Positions 17,996-31,034 of a stretch of 64,000 nt of DNA are shown here, in pieces. Made by a program: the position numbers and the translations under genes. Position 1 is the stretch's first letter, and each line of letters starts with the position of its first letter. The DNA is from Azospirillum formosense. GTDB taxonomy: Bacteria > Pseudomonadota > Alphaproteobacteria > Azospirillales > Azospirillaceae. Under the pieces are notes generated by a model that worked only from the letters and a program-made list of their open reading frames with translations, had not been told where the DNA came from and did no database searches. Location: assembly GCF_040500525.1 (NCBI RefSeq), contig NZ_CP159405.1:372001-436000 (forward strand). The letters run 5' to 3'.

Positions 17996-19834
17996 TCAGC
18001 GCCCTGCCCCGCTGGGCGCGGGGCTGGTCGTGGTCGGCGCGGCGGTGCCGAGCGTCGGCGCCGCCGTCGGGTCCGCCTCGACGCGGCGCTTCAGAATCAT
18101 CAGGCCGAGCGTCGTGACGATCGTCCCGGCGACGATCGCCAGGATATAGGGTCCGAGCGGCGCCACCGCGTTGGGGATCGCCAGCACGAAGACGCCGCCG
18201 TGTGGCGCCCGCAGGCCGCAGCCGAACCACATCGACAGGGCGCCGGCCACCGCCGATCCGGCCATGGCCGCGGGGATGACGCGCAGCGGGTCCTTGGCGG
18301 CGAAGGGGATCGCCCCTTCCGTGATGAAGGCGAGGCCGAGCACGCCGGCGGCCTTGCCCGCCTCGCGCTCCTGCATGGTGAAGCGGCTGGGCACGACCAG
18401 GGTGGCGAGCGCCAGCCCGAGCGGCGGCGTCATGCCCGCCGCCATCACCGCGGCCATCGGCGTGTAGGTGTTGGAGGCCAGAAGCCCGACCGCGAAGGTG
18501 TAGGCCGCCTTGTTGACCGGCCCGCCCATGTCCAGCGCCATCATGGCGCCGAGCAGCGCGCCGAGCGCCACCGCGTTGGCTCCGGTCATGCTCTGCAGGA
18601 AGGCGGTCAGCCCGTTCATGATCGCGGCGACCGGCGTGCCGATGACGTAGACCATCAACAGGCCGACCGCCAGCGTGCCGAGAAGCGGGATGATCAGCAC
18701 CGGCTTCAACCCCTCCAGATTCTGGGGCAGCCGGATGGTGTCGCGCAGCCAGCGGGCGATGTAGCCGGCCAGGAATCCCGCCACGATGCCGCCCAGGAAA
18801 CCGGCGCCGATCTTGGCCGCCAGCATGCCGCCGATGAAGCCGGGGGCGAGGCCGGGCCGGTCGGCGATGGAATAGGCGATGTAGCCCGCCAGCACCGGCA
18901 CCATGAGCCCGAAGGCCGCCTCCCCGCCGATCTGCATCAGCGCCGCCGGCAGGGTTCCGGGCTCCTTGAACGCCTCGATGCCGAAGACGAAGGACAGGGC
19001 GATCAGCAGACCGCCGGCCACCACGAAGGGCAGCATGAAGGACACGCCGGTCAGCAGATGCTTGTAGGGGCCTGACTGCGCCTCCTTCTGCCGTGCCTTG
19101 GCGCCCGACACCGCGTCGGCGTAGGCGGGCGCGGCGGCGCTCCCCGTCGCGGCCGGGGCCGGCAGGGCGAGCGCTTCGTCGATCACGCGGGCGGGCTGCT
19201 TCAGCGCCTCCCCAACCGAGGTCTTGAGCAGGCGCTTGCCGGCGAAGCGGTCGGTGGCGACGTGGGTGTCGGCGCCGATGATGACGGCCTCGGCCTCGGC
19301 GATCTCCTCCGCCGTTAGAGCGTTTTTCGCGCCGACCGAGCCCTGGGTCTCGACCTTGATGCGGTAACCCTTGGCCTGGGCGGCCTGCTTCAGCGCCTCC
19401 GCCGCCATGAAGGTGTGGGCGATGCCGGTCGGGCAGGCGGTGATGGCGACCAGCAGGCCGGGGCTGCGCACGGCGGTCGGTGTCGGCTTCGCTGCGGGCG
19501 GCGGAACGGCGGTTTCGGGTTGCGCACCGGGAGCATGGCCCAGGGCGTTGCCGATCACCGTCTTGGTGTCCCGGATCGCCGCGGCGGTGGAGGTGCGCAG
19601 GATCGGCTTGCCGGCGAAGCGGGAGTCGTCCACGGCGATGTCGGTGGCCAGGATCACCGCGTCGGCCGCCGCGATGTCGGCGGCGGAGAGCGGAGTCTGC
19701 ACGCCGTTCGCCCCCTGGGTCTCCACCGCGATGGCATGACCCATCAGCACGGCGGTGCGGCGCAGCGCCTCGGCCGCCATGACGGTGTGGGCGATCCCCG
19801 TCGGGCAGGCGGTCACAGCCACGAGCTTTGCCAT
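17996..19834 (-). CDS. fruA: PTS fructose transporter, IIB'-IIB-IIC component
   Basis: The 612-residue protein has two IIB-type domains, both with the phospho-cysteine motif ([20 protein letters not shown] at the N-terminus and [20 protein letters not shown] near residue 120). A membrane IIC domain with about eight to ten helices follows from about residue 240 onward. It imports fructose and phosphorylates it to fructose 1-phosphate. The start at 19834 has GGAGG upstream. It is the last gene of the fruB-fruK-fruA order usual in proteobacteria, 26 bases after fruK. Confidence 0.95.
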   Translation of the reverse strand: MAKLVAVTACPTGIAHTVMAAEALRRTAVLMGHAIAVETQGANGVQTPLSAADIAAADAVILATDIAVDDSRFAGKPILRTSTAAAIRDTKTVIGNALGHAPGAQPETAVPPPAAKPTPTAVRSPGLLVAITACPTGIAHTFMAAEALKQAAQAKGYRIKVETQGSVGAKNALTAEEIAEAEAVIIGADTHVATDRFAGKRLLKTSVGEALKQPARVIDEALALPAPAATGSAAAPAYADAVSGAKARQKEAQSGPYKHLLTGVSFMLPFVVAGGLLIALSFVFGIEAFKEPGTLPAALMQIGGEAAFGLMVPVLAGYIAYSIADRPGLAPGFIGGMLAAKIGAGFLGGIVAGFLAGYIARWLRDTIRLPQNLEGLKPVLIIPLLGTLAVGLLMVYVIGTPVAAIMNGLTAFLQSMTGANAVALGALLGAMMALDMGGPVNKAAYTFAVGLLASNTYTPMAAVMAAGMTPPLGLALATLVVPSRFTMQEREAGKAAGVLGLAFITEGAIPFAAKDPLRVIPAAMAGSAVAGALSMWFGCGLRAPHGGVFVLAIPNAVAPLGPYILAIVAGTIVTTLGLMILKRRVEADPTAAPTLGTAAPTTTSPAPSGAGR

Positions 19835-19860
19835 CGCGATCCCTCCGGCGCTGAAAGGCC

Positions 19861-20847
19861 TTACAATTCTTCCACCCGAACCGCCCGCATCAGCTCGGCG
19901 AGCCGCTCCGGCGGAGGCAGTTCGGGGCCGAGGCGCGCCAGCGTGCCGGCGGCGAAGGCGGTGCCGCGCCGCGCGCACTCCTCCAGCCCGGCGCCCCCCG
20001 GCCCCTTCCCGTCCAACCGTGCGGCGACGACCCCGGCCACCATGGCGTCCCCGGCGCCGACCGTGCTGGCGACCTCCACCGGCGGCGGCACGGCGAGCAA
20101 CGCACGGCCGCCCTCCACGAAGACGGCGCCCTCGGCGCCCAGCGACACGACGACGAGCGCGATGCCGGATTCCGACAACTCGCGGGCGGCGCGCACCACC
20201 TCGGCCCGATCCCCCAGCGGCCGGCCCAGCAGCTCGGCCAGTTCGGCCGCGTTCGGCTTCACCATGTCGGGGCGGGCGGCCACGGCGTGGCGCAGCGGCG
20301 GACCGCTGGCGTCCACCACCACGAAGGCGCCGCGCCGGTGCAGGGTGGCGGCCATCTCGGCGTAGGCGGTGTCCGGCACGCCCGCCGGGACGCTGCCCGA
20401 CAGCACGAAGGTCCGGTTGGCGGCGGCAAGGTCGTCCACCACCGTCAGCAGCCCCCGCCAGCTTTCCGCCGGCACATGCAGGCCCGGCAGGTTGATGTCG
20501 GTGACGGAGCGGCCCTCGCGGTCCACCAGCTTGATGTTCACCCGGCTGCGGCCGGGCAGGCGCAGGCAGCGGTCGCGGATGCCGCGGCGGCGGAACAGCG
20601 CGTCGAACACCGCCGTGTTCTCCTCGCCCAGAAAGCCGGTGGCGGTCACCGGAACGGAGCCGCCCGCCAAGGACGCCCCGGCCAGGAAGGCGGCGACGTT
20701 GATGCCCTTGCCGCCGGCGGTCCGCGTCTCGGCGACCGCGCGGTTAACCGCTCCGGCGGCGAAACCCGGAACGTCGAGCGTCTGGTCGATGGCGGCGTTC
20801 AGCGTCACGGTGACGACGCCGGTGCCTGGGGGGAACGCTGCGGTCAT
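19861..20847 (-). CDS. fruK: 1-phosphofructokinase
   Basis: The 328-residue PfkB-family kinase shows the sugar-binding start [16 protein letters not shown], the GGKGINVA motif and the ATP/anion-hole signature [10 protein letters not shown] with catalytic Asp267. It converts fructose 1-phosphate to fructose 1,6-bisphosphate. Its ATG overlaps the fruB stop by four bases (ATGA), which couples their translation. Context with fruA and fruB makes the substrate assignment secure. Confidence 0.95.
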   Translation of the reverse strand: MTAAFPPGTGVVTVTLNAAIDQTLDVPGFAAGAVNRAVAETRTAGGKGINVAAFLAGASLAGGSVPVTATGFLGEENTAVFDALFRRRGIRDRCLRLPGRSRVNIKLVDREGRSVTDINLPGLHVPAESWRGLLTVVDDLAAANRTFVLSGSVPAGVPDTAYAEMAATLHRRGAFVVVDASGPPLRHAVAARPDMVKPNAAELAELLGRPLGDRAEVVRAARELSESGIALVVVSLGAEGAVFVEGGRALLAVPPPVEVASTVGAGDAMVAGVVAARLDGKGPGGAGLEECARRGTAFAAGTLARLGPELPPPERLAELMRAVRVEEL

Positions 20848-23351
20848 GACACGCCTCCGGCGTCGGCGAAACGGTGACGGACCAGCGCCCGCACCTCCGC
20901 GGCGTCGGCGCAGTCCAGCGCGTCGCGGGCGGCGCGCTCGGCGTCGGCCATGGCGATGGCGCGCAGCCGGGCCTTGACCGAGGGAACGGCGGGAATGGCC
21001 ACGCTCAGCTCGGCGACGCCCAGCCCGGACAGCAGCACCGCCCCGGCCGGGTCGCCGGCCACCCCCCCGCAGGCGCCGACCCAGATTCCGGCGCGGCGGG
21101 CGGCGTCCACCGTGCGCTCCACCATGCGCAGGACGGCGGGGTGCAGCCCGTCGGCCTGCGGGGCCAGCACCGGGTGCAGCCGGTCCATCGCCAGCACATA
21201 CTGCGTCAGGTCGTTGGTGCCGATGGAGAAGAAGGACACCTCCCGCGCCAGCCGGTCGGCCATCATCACGGCGGACGGCACCTCGATCATGATGCCGAGT
21301 TCGACCGGCGGCACGTCCAGCTCGCGCCGCACCGCCTCGGTGATCGCCTTGGCGCGCTCCAGCTCCGCCGGGGCGGCGATCATCGGGTACATGATGCGCA
21401 CCGGCCCCTCCACCGAGGCGCGCAGCATGGCGCGGAGCTGGGTGCGGAACAGGTCCTCCCGCTCGAAGCACAGGCGGATGCCGCGCACGCCCAGGAAGGG
21501 GTTGCCCTCCGCCGGCATGCGCAGATAGGGGACGTTCTTGTCGCCGCCGATGTCCAGCGTGCGCAGGATGATCGGCAGCCCGTTCATCGCCCGCACCATG
21601 GTCCGGTAGGCGGCGAACTGCTCCTCCTCGTCCGGCGGCAGGTCGCGCTGGAGGAACAGGAACTCCGTGCGCATCAGCCCGACGCCCTCGCCGCCCGCCT
21701 CGACGGCCTGCACCGCCTCCGCCGGGTCGGAGATGTTGGCGGCGACCTCGACGCGCCGGCCGTCCGTGGTGATGGCCGGCTTGTAGCGGTCGAGCCGCTC
21801 GGCCTCGCGCCGCTCGCCCACCTTGATGCGGGCCTCGGCGGCACGGTCGCGGTCGCGGTCGCTGGGGTCGGCGACCAGCACGCCGCCGTCGCCGTCGAGA
21901 ATCGCCGCCCGCCCGTTCTCCAGATCCAGCACCGACGGCCCGGCGGCGACCACCGCGGGGATGTCCAGCGAGCGCGCGATGATCGCCGTGTGGGAGGTGG
22001 CGCCGCCGCCCGCCGTGCACAGCCCCAGCACCTTGGCCGGGTCGAGCTTCGCCGTGTCGGACGGCTCCAGATCCTCGGCGAGCAGGATGACGGGGTGGTC
22101 CGGCAGGGCCGCCACGCTCTCCGTCACCACGGCGAGCAGCCGCAGCACGCGGCGCCCGACATCGCTGAGGTCGGCGGCGCGACCGGCCAGCAGCGGGTCG
22201 GCGAGCTGGGCCAGCGTGCCGGCGCGCTCCTCGTAGACCGCGCGCCACGCCCAGCCGGCGCTCTTGCCGCGGTCGATCAGGGCGTGGGCTTCCGCGACCA
22301 TCTCCGGATCGTCGAGAAGCTCCTGGTGCGCCTTGAAGATGGCCGCCTTGGCGGCGCCGGCCTTCTTCCAGAACTCCTCGTGCAGGTTGCGCAGGTCGGC
22401 GGCGGCGGCGGCGAGCGCCTGATCGAGCCGGCGGTGCTGCGCCTCGGGATCGGGGGCGGTCTCGGCGACCGTCAGCTCCTCCCGTTGGAACTTCCAGACC
22501 GGGCCGGTGGAGACGCCGGGGGAGGCGGAGATGCCGGCGATGACCCGCCCATCGTAATCGAGGTCCGCCAGGGCGGCCCGCGGCGCCGCCTCCTCCGGGG
22601 GCGCCGCCGCGGGGGCCGGTTCGTCAAGCCCGGCCGCGAAGGCGGCACGGATGGCCTGGAGCGCCGCCGCCGCGTCCTCGCCCGAAGCGGTGACGGTCAG
22701 CGGCTGGCCACCCGTCGCGCCGAGGCGCAGCAGGGAAATCAGGCTCTTGGCGTTGGCCGTGGTGTCGCCGTGCCGGACGGCGATCTCCGCGCGGAAGCGC
22801 TTGGCGACCTCGACCAGCGCCGTCGCCGGGCGGGCGTGGAGGCCATGGGGCGACGGGGCGGTGACCGCGATGGAATCCCCGTCGATGGGAGGCGCGTCGG
22901 CTTCCGCCGCGGGTGTGGCGGGTGCCTCGCCGTTCAGCACGGCCATGATGGCGCGCGGGTCGCTTGTGCCGCCCAGCCGCGCGGCCTCCGCCGGATCGCC
23001 CAGCACGCCGGTCAGCCGTTGCAGGACGGCGATATGCTCGTCCGACTTGGCGGCGATGCCGACGACCAGCCGCGCCGGCTCCCCGCCGCCCCAATCGACG
23101 CCTTGGGGGAACTGGACGACCACAACGCCGGTCCGCCGCACCAGATCGCGCGCCTCGGGAAGCCCGTGGGGGATGGCGATCCCGCTGCCGAGATAGGTGC
23201 CGGACACCGCCTCGCGGCCCAGCATGCTGTCGATGTAACCGGGCTCGATCAGGCCGCTGTCGACCATCGCCCGCCCGGCGATGCGGATGGCCTCCGTCTT
23301 GTCCGACGCCGAAAGCCCAAGGCGCACCTGCGATTCGGAGACCTGAAGCAT
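20844..23351 (-). CDS. fruB: Multiphosphoryl transfer protein: EIIA(Fru)-HPr-Enzyme I fusion
   Basis: The 835-residue protein joins three phosphotransferase parts. An EIIA(Fru) domain has the active histidine in GIAIPHGLPEARD (His62). An HPr domain has SPHGLHARPAT (His172), with the regulatory-site region AKSLISLLRLG. A complete Enzyme I has the active histidine in GGATSHTAIIARS (His454) and the PEP-binding signature MIEVPSAVMMADRLAREVSFFSIGTNDLTQY. It passes phosphate from PEP to FruA. The start has a GGAGGAGG ribosome site. It follows the hybrid kinase by only 67 bases on the same strand, so read-through from the phytochrome operon is possible. Confidence 0.95.
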   Translation of the reverse strand: MLQVSESQVRLGLSASDKTEAIRIAGRAMVDSGLIEPGYIDSMLGREAVSGTYLGSGIAIPHGLPEARDLVRRTGVVVVQFPQGVDWGGGEPARLVVGIAAKSDEHIAVLQRLTGVLGDPAEAARLGGTSDPRAIMAVLNGEAPATPAAEADAPPIDGDSIAVTAPSPHGLHARPATALVEVAKRFRAEIAVRHGDTTANAKSLISLLRLGATGGQPLTVTASGEDAAAALQAIRAAFAAGLDEPAPAAAPPEEAAPRAALADLDYDGRVIAGISASPGVSTGPVWKFQREELTVAETAPDPEAQHRRLDQALAAAAADLRNLHEEFWKKAGAAKAAIFKAHQELLDDPEMVAEAHALIDRGKSAGWAWRAVYEERAGTLAQLADPLLAGRAADLSDVGRRVLRLLAVVTESVAALPDHPVILLAEDLEPSDTAKLDPAKVLGLCTAGGGATSHTAIIARSLDIPAVVAAGPSVLDLENGRAAILDGDGGVLVADPSDRDRDRAAEARIKVGERREAERLDRYKPAITTDGRRVEVAANISDPAEAVQAVEAGGEGVGLMRTEFLFLQRDLPPDEEEQFAAYRTMVRAMNGLPIILRTLDIGGDKNVPYLRMPAEGNPFLGVRGIRLCFEREDLFRTQLRAMLRASVEGPVRIMYPMIAAPAELERAKAITEAVRRELDVPPVELGIMIEVPSAVMMADRLAREVSFFSIGTNDLTQYVLAMDRLHPVLAPQADGLHPAVLRMVERTVDAARRAGIWVGACGGVAGDPAGAVLLSGLGVAELSVAIPAVPSVKARLRAIAMADAERAARDALDCADAAEVRALVRHRFADAGGVS

Positions 23352-23418
23352 CGCCCGTCCTCCTCCCGCGCGGAGTCCATGCGCGGGGCCGGACTCATCC
23401 TTAGAGGAGGATAACGCG

Positions 23419-26307
<2,889 letters not shown>

Positions 26308-26311
26308 TCCT

Positions 26312-26794
26312 TCAGGCGCCTTTTCCCGCGGGCGGGGTTCCCGCCGGACGCCGGGCGCAGCCGACCGGGGGTTCGTTCAGGATCGCCCAGAAGGCGCCCA
26401 GGTCGCGGATCGCCTGGAAGAAGGCCTTGAAGTCCACCGGCTTCACCACGAAGGCGTTCACGCCCAGCTTGTAGCTGCGCACGAGATCGCTCTCCTCGCG
26501 CGACGCGGTGAGCATCACGATGGGGACGTGCCGGGTCTCGGGGTCGCTCTTCACCCGCTCCAGCACCTCGAGCCCGTCGATCTTCGGAAGCTTGAGATCG
26601 AGCAGGACGACGGCGGGAAGCTGGGTCGGCTTTCCGGTCTCCGGATCGCGGCGGGTCAGCATGCCCAACGCCTCCTCGCCGTCGCGGGCGACGATCACGT
26701 CGTTGGCGAGCTGGCATTTCTCCAGCGCCGCCAGGGTCAGCTCCAGATCCCGCGGGTTGTCTTCGACCAGCAGGATGGGTTTCAGGTCACTCAT
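26312..26794 (-). CDS. Single-domain response regulator, phytochrome-associated (CheY/Rcp1-like)
   Basis: The 160-residue protein is one receiver domain without an output domain. The acidic pocket is VEDNPRD, the phospho-acceptor is Asp66 in VLLDLKLPKIDG, and the conserved lysine is Lys118 in VVKPVDF. The form resembles Rcp1-type partners of phytochrome kinases, with the ETRHVPIVMLTAS segment typical of that group. Its start overlaps the phytochrome stop by 8 bases, so the two are translationally coupled and it is the probable phosphate acceptor of that kinase. A short Gly/Pro-rich tail follows the domain. Confidence 0.92.
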   Translation of the reverse strand: MSDLKPILLVEDNPRDLELTLAALEKCQLANDVIVARDGEEALGMLTRRDPETGKPTQLPAVVLLDLKLPKIDGLEVLERVKSDPETRHVPIVMLTASREESDLVRSYKLGVNAFVVKPVDFKAFFQAIRDLGAFWAILNEPPVGCARRPAGTPPAGKGA

Positions 26795-29093
26795 CGAGAT
26801 CTCGCAGATCGATTTTCGCCGCCCCGGCCTTCGGCAGCGTGAAGAAGAAGGTGGCCCCTTCGCCGAGCCGTCCTTCGGCCCAGGTCCGTCCGCCATGGCG
26901 GTCCACGGCGCGGCGCACGTTGGCCAGACCGATGCCGATGCCTTCGAACTCCTCGTTGCGGTGCAGCCGTTGGAACACCCCGAACAGCTTCTTCTCGTAA
27001 GCTTGATTGAAACCGACCCCGTTGTCCCTCACGAAGAATAGGGTTTCGGTGGGCCGGTCCTCGCAACCCACGGCGATGCGGGCCGGTTCCCGTCCGCGGG
27101 AGTATTTGATGGCGTTCGACAAAAGATTTTGCAGAACCAGCCGCATCATCACCGGATCGCCGCGCACCGTGGGCAGCGGGGCGATGTCCCATTCGATGGC
27201 CCGCCCGGCGGTTTCCGAGGCCAGCGTCTCCCGCACCTCCGCCACCAGGGCGCTCATGTCCATGGCGACCGGGGTCAGCTCGCTCCGCCCCATCTGGGAG
27301 AAGTGCAGCAGGTTGTCCACCAGCGTGCCGGCGCTGTTGGCCGCGTCCACGATGACGTCCAGATAGCGCTTCCCGGTGTCGCTCAACTGGTCCGACTCCA
27401 GCTCCTGCAGCAGCTCGGCGTAGCCGACGATGTGGCGGAACGGCGCGCGCAGGTCGTGCGAGACGGAGTAGGAGAAGGACTCCAGCTCCTTGTTGGAGCG
27501 CGCCAGTTCCCGCGACAGGGCGGCCAGCTCCTCGGCCTTGCGCAGGACGATGCCGATGACGGCGTGGCGCAGCGCCGCGGCGGTGTCGCGCTCCGCAGCG
27601 GTCCAGGGCAGCGCGCGGTGGCGCACCGTCTCCTTCCAGGTCTCGAAGGAGGCGCGCGGGCTCAACCCCTGCCCCGGCCCCCGCCCGTCGCGGTCGAGCG
27701 GCTTGCGCGGGTCGCCGCCCCAGCGGACGGTGCGCACCACCTCGGGCCGGAACCACAGCACGTAGCTGGCGTGCAGCTTCGACACGGCGATGGCCAGCAG
27801 CCCCGCCGCCTTGCCCTCGAAGTCGGCCGCGGCCGGGTAGAGGGCGGGCAGGCTGTCCGTCTCGAACTGCTCCGGCTCGCCCTGGGCGGCCAGCCAGTCC
27901 ACGAGGGCGCGCACCTGCTCCTCCGTCGGCGTGTCGCCGACCAGCGTGCAGCGCCGCTCGAAGACCACGGCTGCGCCGCTGGCGTTGGCGAAGCGCAGCA
28001 GGTCGTCGGGATGCTGGGTCAGGCCGGCGAGGAAGGGGTCGGCCTGGGCCATGGCGGCGAGCAGCCGCGCCTGGATGGACTGCAGGGCGATGCGGTGCTC
28101 CGCGTCGCGCCGGTCCTCCACCGCGGCGATGCGCACCGACAGGATCTGGGCGATCAGATCGCAGGCCGAGCGCACGGCGTAGGACACCGCCTTCGGCTCC
28201 TGATGGTGGCAGGAGACCAACCCCCACAGGGCGCCGTGCAGCAGGATCGACACCGACATGGAGGAGGCGGTTTCCATGTTCCGCATGTACTGGACATGCA
28301 CCGGCGACACGCTGCGCAGGACGGAGAAGCTGAGGTCGAGCGGCGGCGCGCCGTCGGGGAGCGGCGGCAGCGCGACCAGGGGCATGGCGACCAGAGGCAC
28401 CGGGGCATAGCCGGCGTCGGGGATCAGCCGCTGGCGGTTCAGCCGGTACAGCTCGCGCGCCTGGGTGGGAATGTCGGAGGCGGGAAAGCGCAGGTCCATG
28501 TAGGAGGGCAGCCGCCCGTTCCCGTCCTCCGCCACCACCGTGCCGTGCCAGTCGGCGTCGAAGCGGTAGATCAGCACGCGGTCGAAACCGGTCAGCGCCC
28601 GCACCTCCTGCGCGGCGCAGCTCAGGAGGTCGGCCGGCGCGTTCAGCGCGTCCAGCCGCTCCAGCGCCTCGCGCATGCGCGAGTAGACGTGGTCGAGAAG
28701 GTCGGTCTCCAGCCCGTCCAGCCGTTCCAGCTCCAGGATCACCACGCTGCCGCCCGCCGCGTCACCGACGGCGTGGGCGAGAAGCTGGCAACGGCCGGCG
28801 CCGGGCAGCTCGGTCACGGCGACCGGCACCGGGCGCGACGGCACCGGACCCGCGGCCAGGAAGGAACGGACCGCGGCGGCGATCTGCGGATGGAGCGCCC
28901 GCTCCAACGGCTGGCCCAGCGCCCGCTCCAGCGGCATGCCCAGCGCCGGTGCGGCGTTGGCGCTGGCCTGGATCAGGGTGGCGCCGGCGTCGCTTCCGGA
29001 GAAGGCCAGAAGCATGCCGTGGGGCTGGATGCTGCCGGGGCGGTGGATCGGTTCCCGGCTGCAGGCATCGAGATCCAAATCACCGACAGTCAT
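26787..29093 (-). CDS. Bacteriophytochrome histidine kinase
   Basis: The 768-residue protein has the PAS-GAF-PHY photosensory core followed by HisKA and HATPase domains. The likely biliverdin-binding cysteine is Cys11 in DACSREPIHRPGSIQPHG. The GAF domain shows DLRFPASDIPTQARELY, with the conserved DIP motif. The PHY region includes WGLVSCHHQEPK. The kinase histidine is His546 in SVSHDLRAPFRHIVGYAELL. It should sense red/far-red light in the cytoplasm. The ATG at 29093 is preferred, with GAGGA upstream; a GTG at 29108 is the alternative. It leads an operon with a receiver protein and a hybrid kinase. Confidence 0.93.
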   Translation of the reverse strand: MTVGDLDLDACSREPIHRPGSIQPHGMLLAFSGSDAGATLIQASANAAPALGMPLERALGQPLERALHPQIAAAVRSFLAAGPVPSRPVPVAVTELPGAGRCQLLAHAVGDAAGGSVVILELERLDGLETDLLDHVYSRMREALERLDALNAPADLLSCAAQEVRALTGFDRVLIYRFDADWHGTVVAEDGNGRLPSYMDLRFPASDIPTQARELYRLNRQRLIPDAGYAPVPLVAMPLVALPPLPDGAPPLDLSFSVLRSVSPVHVQYMRNMETASSMSVSILLHGALWGLVSCHHQEPKAVSYAVRSACDLIAQILSVRIAAVEDRRDAEHRIALQSIQARLLAAMAQADPFLAGLTQHPDDLLRFANASGAAVVFERRCTLVGDTPTEEQVRALVDWLAAQGEPEQFETDSLPALYPAAADFEGKAAGLLAIAVSKLHASYVLWFRPEVVRTVRWGGDPRKPLDRDGRGPGQGLSPRASFETWKETVRHRALPWTAAERDTAAALRHAVIGIVLRKAEELAALSRELARSNKELESFSYSVSHDLRAPFRHIVGYAELLQELESDQLSDTGKRYLDVIVDAANSAGTLVDNLLHFSQMGRSELTPVAMDMSALVAEVRETLASETAGRAIEWDIAPLPTVRGDPVMMRLVLQNLLSNAIKYSRGREPARIAVGCEDRPTETLFFVRDNGVGFNQAYEKKLFGVFQRLHRNEEFEGIGIGLANVRRAVDRHGGRTWAEGRLGEGATFFFTLPKAGAAKIDLRDLDE

Positions 29094-29462
29094 GACGCTG
29101 GTCCTCACGGTGGCGTTCGCCCCGACGGCAAAGACAATCCAATAGGCCGCTCCTTAATGCCCTGCTCGGCGTCCGGTTTATCCGATGACTTCAGACAATG
29201 CCGGGCGTTCGACGCGACGGGTTTCGCTTTGGTTATCAACGGAGACTGACTTAGACAATACCACTTCAGAACAAGGATATAAGCGCTTGGTCATATAGAT
29301 TGCCTTCAACCGCGCGCAATGCGGGAAAAGGAGGTAGGGCAGGATACGCAGGATCGTCGGCGGACGTCCCCATCGTTGGAATTTTCCAGCCGGACCACGT
29401 AAGATTCGCCCAGGGCAGCGGGCGGAACCGGAACGGGTCCGGCGGACGGAAGGCAGGCAGGG
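29094..29462. promoter_or_regulatory. Divergent intergenic region between bacteriophytochrome and Crp/Fnr gene
   Basis: This 369-bp stretch is more A/T-rich than its surroundings and holds no credible gene. It must contain both promoters. Two related stretches, GACTTCAGACAATGCC near 29188 and GACTTAGACAATACC near 29248, form an imperfect direct repeat about 60 bp apart and may be regulator sites. No TTGAT-N4-ATCAA Fnr box was found. Confidence 0.4.
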
Positions 29463-30170
29463 GTGCATCGGAACGGAATCGACGCCGCGCGGCTGGGCAC
29501 CGCACGCTGCAGCAGCTGCGCCATCCGGGACCTCGTCCTGTTCGGCGACCTGCGCGACCAGGATTTCGACCTGATCCACATCCCCATCGACGAATTGCGC
29601 TTCCAGCCCGGCGCCACGCTCTACAGCGCGGGGGAAGAAGGCGGCTCCCTCTACACGATCCGCAGCGGTCTGGTGAAGCTGGTCCAGTTCCTCCCGGACG
29701 GCACGCAGCGCATCGTCCGGCTGCTCCGCCGGGGGGCCGTGGCGGGGCTCGAGGTGCTGGTCGGCAAGCCCTACGAGCACAACGCCGTCGTGCTCCAGGA
29801 AGCGGAGACCTGCCGCCTGCCGCGCGCCGTGGTCGAGCGGCTGAGCAAGGAGACGCCGCGCCTGCACGCCCGCCTGATGGAGCGCTGGTACCAGTCTCTG
29901 CACCAAGCCGACGAGTGGCTGACCGAACTGTCCACCGGCAGTGCCCGGCGGCGGCTGGCCCGGCTGTTCCTGAAGCTCGCCGCCGATGCTCCGGACGGAC
30001 CGGTCCTGCTGTCGGGCCGCGAGGATCTGGGCGCCATGCTCGGCGTCGGCATGGAAACGGCCAGCCGCACCATCGCCGAGTTCAAGCGCGCGGGCTTGGT
30101 CGTCGAGCGGGCGCCGAACGTCTTCGACTGCGACCGGTCGGCGCTGGCGGCCGTGGCGCTCGACGGGTGA
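29463..30170 (+). CDS. Crp/Fnr family transcriptional regulator
   Basis: The 235-residue protein has a cyclic-nucleotide-binding-like fold (about residues 35-150, with ATLYSAGEEGGSLYTIRSGLVKLV) and a C-terminal helix-turn-helix (REDLGAMLGVGMETASRTIAEFKRAGLV). Two cysteines in a CSSC motif (Cys16, Cys19) and Cys117 recall the iron-sulfur ligands of FNR, but no counterpart of the third N-terminal ligand is present. It could sense oxygen or redox state, or may be cluster-free. Translation probably starts at the GTG at 29463, after a GGAAGGCAGG stretch. It diverges from the bacteriophytochrome operon. Confidence 0.85.
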   Translation: MHRNGIDAARLGTARCSSCAIRDLVLFGDLRDQDFDLIHIPIDELRFQPGATLYSAGEEGGSLYTIRSGLVKLVQFLPDGTQRIVRLLRRGAVAGLEVLVGKPYEHNAVVLQEAETCRLPRAVVERLSKETPRLHARLMERWYQSLHQADEWLTELSTGSARRRLARLFLKLAADAPDGPVLLSGREDLGAMLGVGMETASRTIAEFKRAGLVVERAPNVFDCDRSALAAVALDG

Positions 30171-30626
30171 GCGTCCCCGCTCCTCCCGTCCCCCATCCTG
30201 CGAAGCGGGCCGGCTCACGCCGATTTTTGCGAAATCGCCCACATATGCATGCAATCACAAAGAAATGATGGTTCGGATTCAACACAAATACGCGATATGC
30301 TCTTGAGCACTTGCACAACCGGGACTAAGATACACTCGGGTATGCAGGAGGGGTGCATGGCGGGCCTGTTGCAGGAGCTGACGGGACGCGTCGCGCACAC
30401 GAACGCAGCCTTGGCGGTTTGCCCAACGGCGACAACCGGCCCATGCCGGCTGACGCCACGCACGGGCGCCGTCCGGCGGAACACCGCCAGCCACGCCCCA
30501 TCCGATCGAACCGGCCCGCAAGGGCCTGCGGCGACCGTTCCGCCGCAGCCCGCCGACCGGCGCCATCGGGTGGAGGCCCCCGGGGACCGCAGTGACCCTC
30601 ATTCCCTTCTGAAAGGATCATCGAGA
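30171..30626. promoter_or_regulatory. Leader region before the WHxH protein gene
   Basis: This 456-bp gap holds no gene I can support, although one frame is open and in phase with the gene at 30627. A hairpin CGATTT-TTGCG-AAATCG at about 30219-30235 may end the Crp/Fnr transcript. An A/T-rich segment follows (30236-30350), with CATATGCATGCAA at 30242-30254. A closely similar sequence appears inverted at 32308-32320, before the ABC binding-protein gene. The long leader suggests regulated expression. Confidence 0.4.
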
Positions 30627-31034
30627 ATGAACGACAACAGCGAACGCCTCCCGTCCGTGCAGCCGGCGAACCTGGACCTCTCCTTCATCAACGCGCGGCT
30701 CGAGACGGCCGGCTACACGCCTGAGCAGGCTTCGGCCTCGGTCGAGGCCTACCGTCAGTTCCTCGTCGTGGTGGCGGCCAAGCCGAACCTGATCCTGGTG
30801 CCGACGAAGGCGGCGGACGCGGCGTGGCACGAGCACATCCTGTTCATGGACCGCTACGAGGCGGACATGAAGCGTCTGGTCGGCGCCCGCGTCCATCATC
30901 ATCCGGACGCTCCCGACGCCGCCGCCTGGCAGAAGGCCGTCGCCAACACCCAGGACGCCTTCCGGGCGACGCTCGGCGTGGAGCTGCGGACGGAGGAACT
31001 CGCCGGGTGCTACCTCACGGTCGAGGCGGCCTGA
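30627..31034 (+). CDS. Small protein with WHxH motif (DUF1399/GRDP-like), function unknown
   Basis: The 135-residue soluble protein has no signal peptide. Its core DAAWHEHILFMDRYEADMKRLVGARVHHHPDA (Trp67, His68, His70, His90-92) resembles the histidine motif of glycine-rich-domain (DUF1399-like) proteins, where W-H-x-H is followed by a tyrosine and a later H-P. The clustered histidines suggest metal binding, which is inference. The ATG has AAAGGA about 8 bases upstream; the frame is open further upstream, but without a ribosome site I trust. It precedes the PAS-HTH regulator on the same strand. The family assignment is by eye and moderately secure; the role is unknown. Confidence 0.7.
   Translation: MNDNSERLPSVQPANLDLSFINARLETAGYTPEQASASVEAYRQFLVVVAAKPNLILVPTKAADAAWHEHILFMDRYEADMKRLVGARVHHHPDAPDAAAWQKAVANTQDAFRATLGVELRTEELAGCYLTVEAA

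Noticed and set aside
15558-18149. 863-residue plus-strand frame opposite the histidine kinase
   Set aside because: Low-complexity Arg/Gln/Gly-rich translation typical of an antisense shadow; the minus strand encodes a complete kinase.
30249-30626. N-terminal extension of the WHxH protein
   Set aside because: The frame is open, but the extension is Thr/Pro/Arg-rich with no ribosome site at its ATG, while the ATG at 30627 has one.
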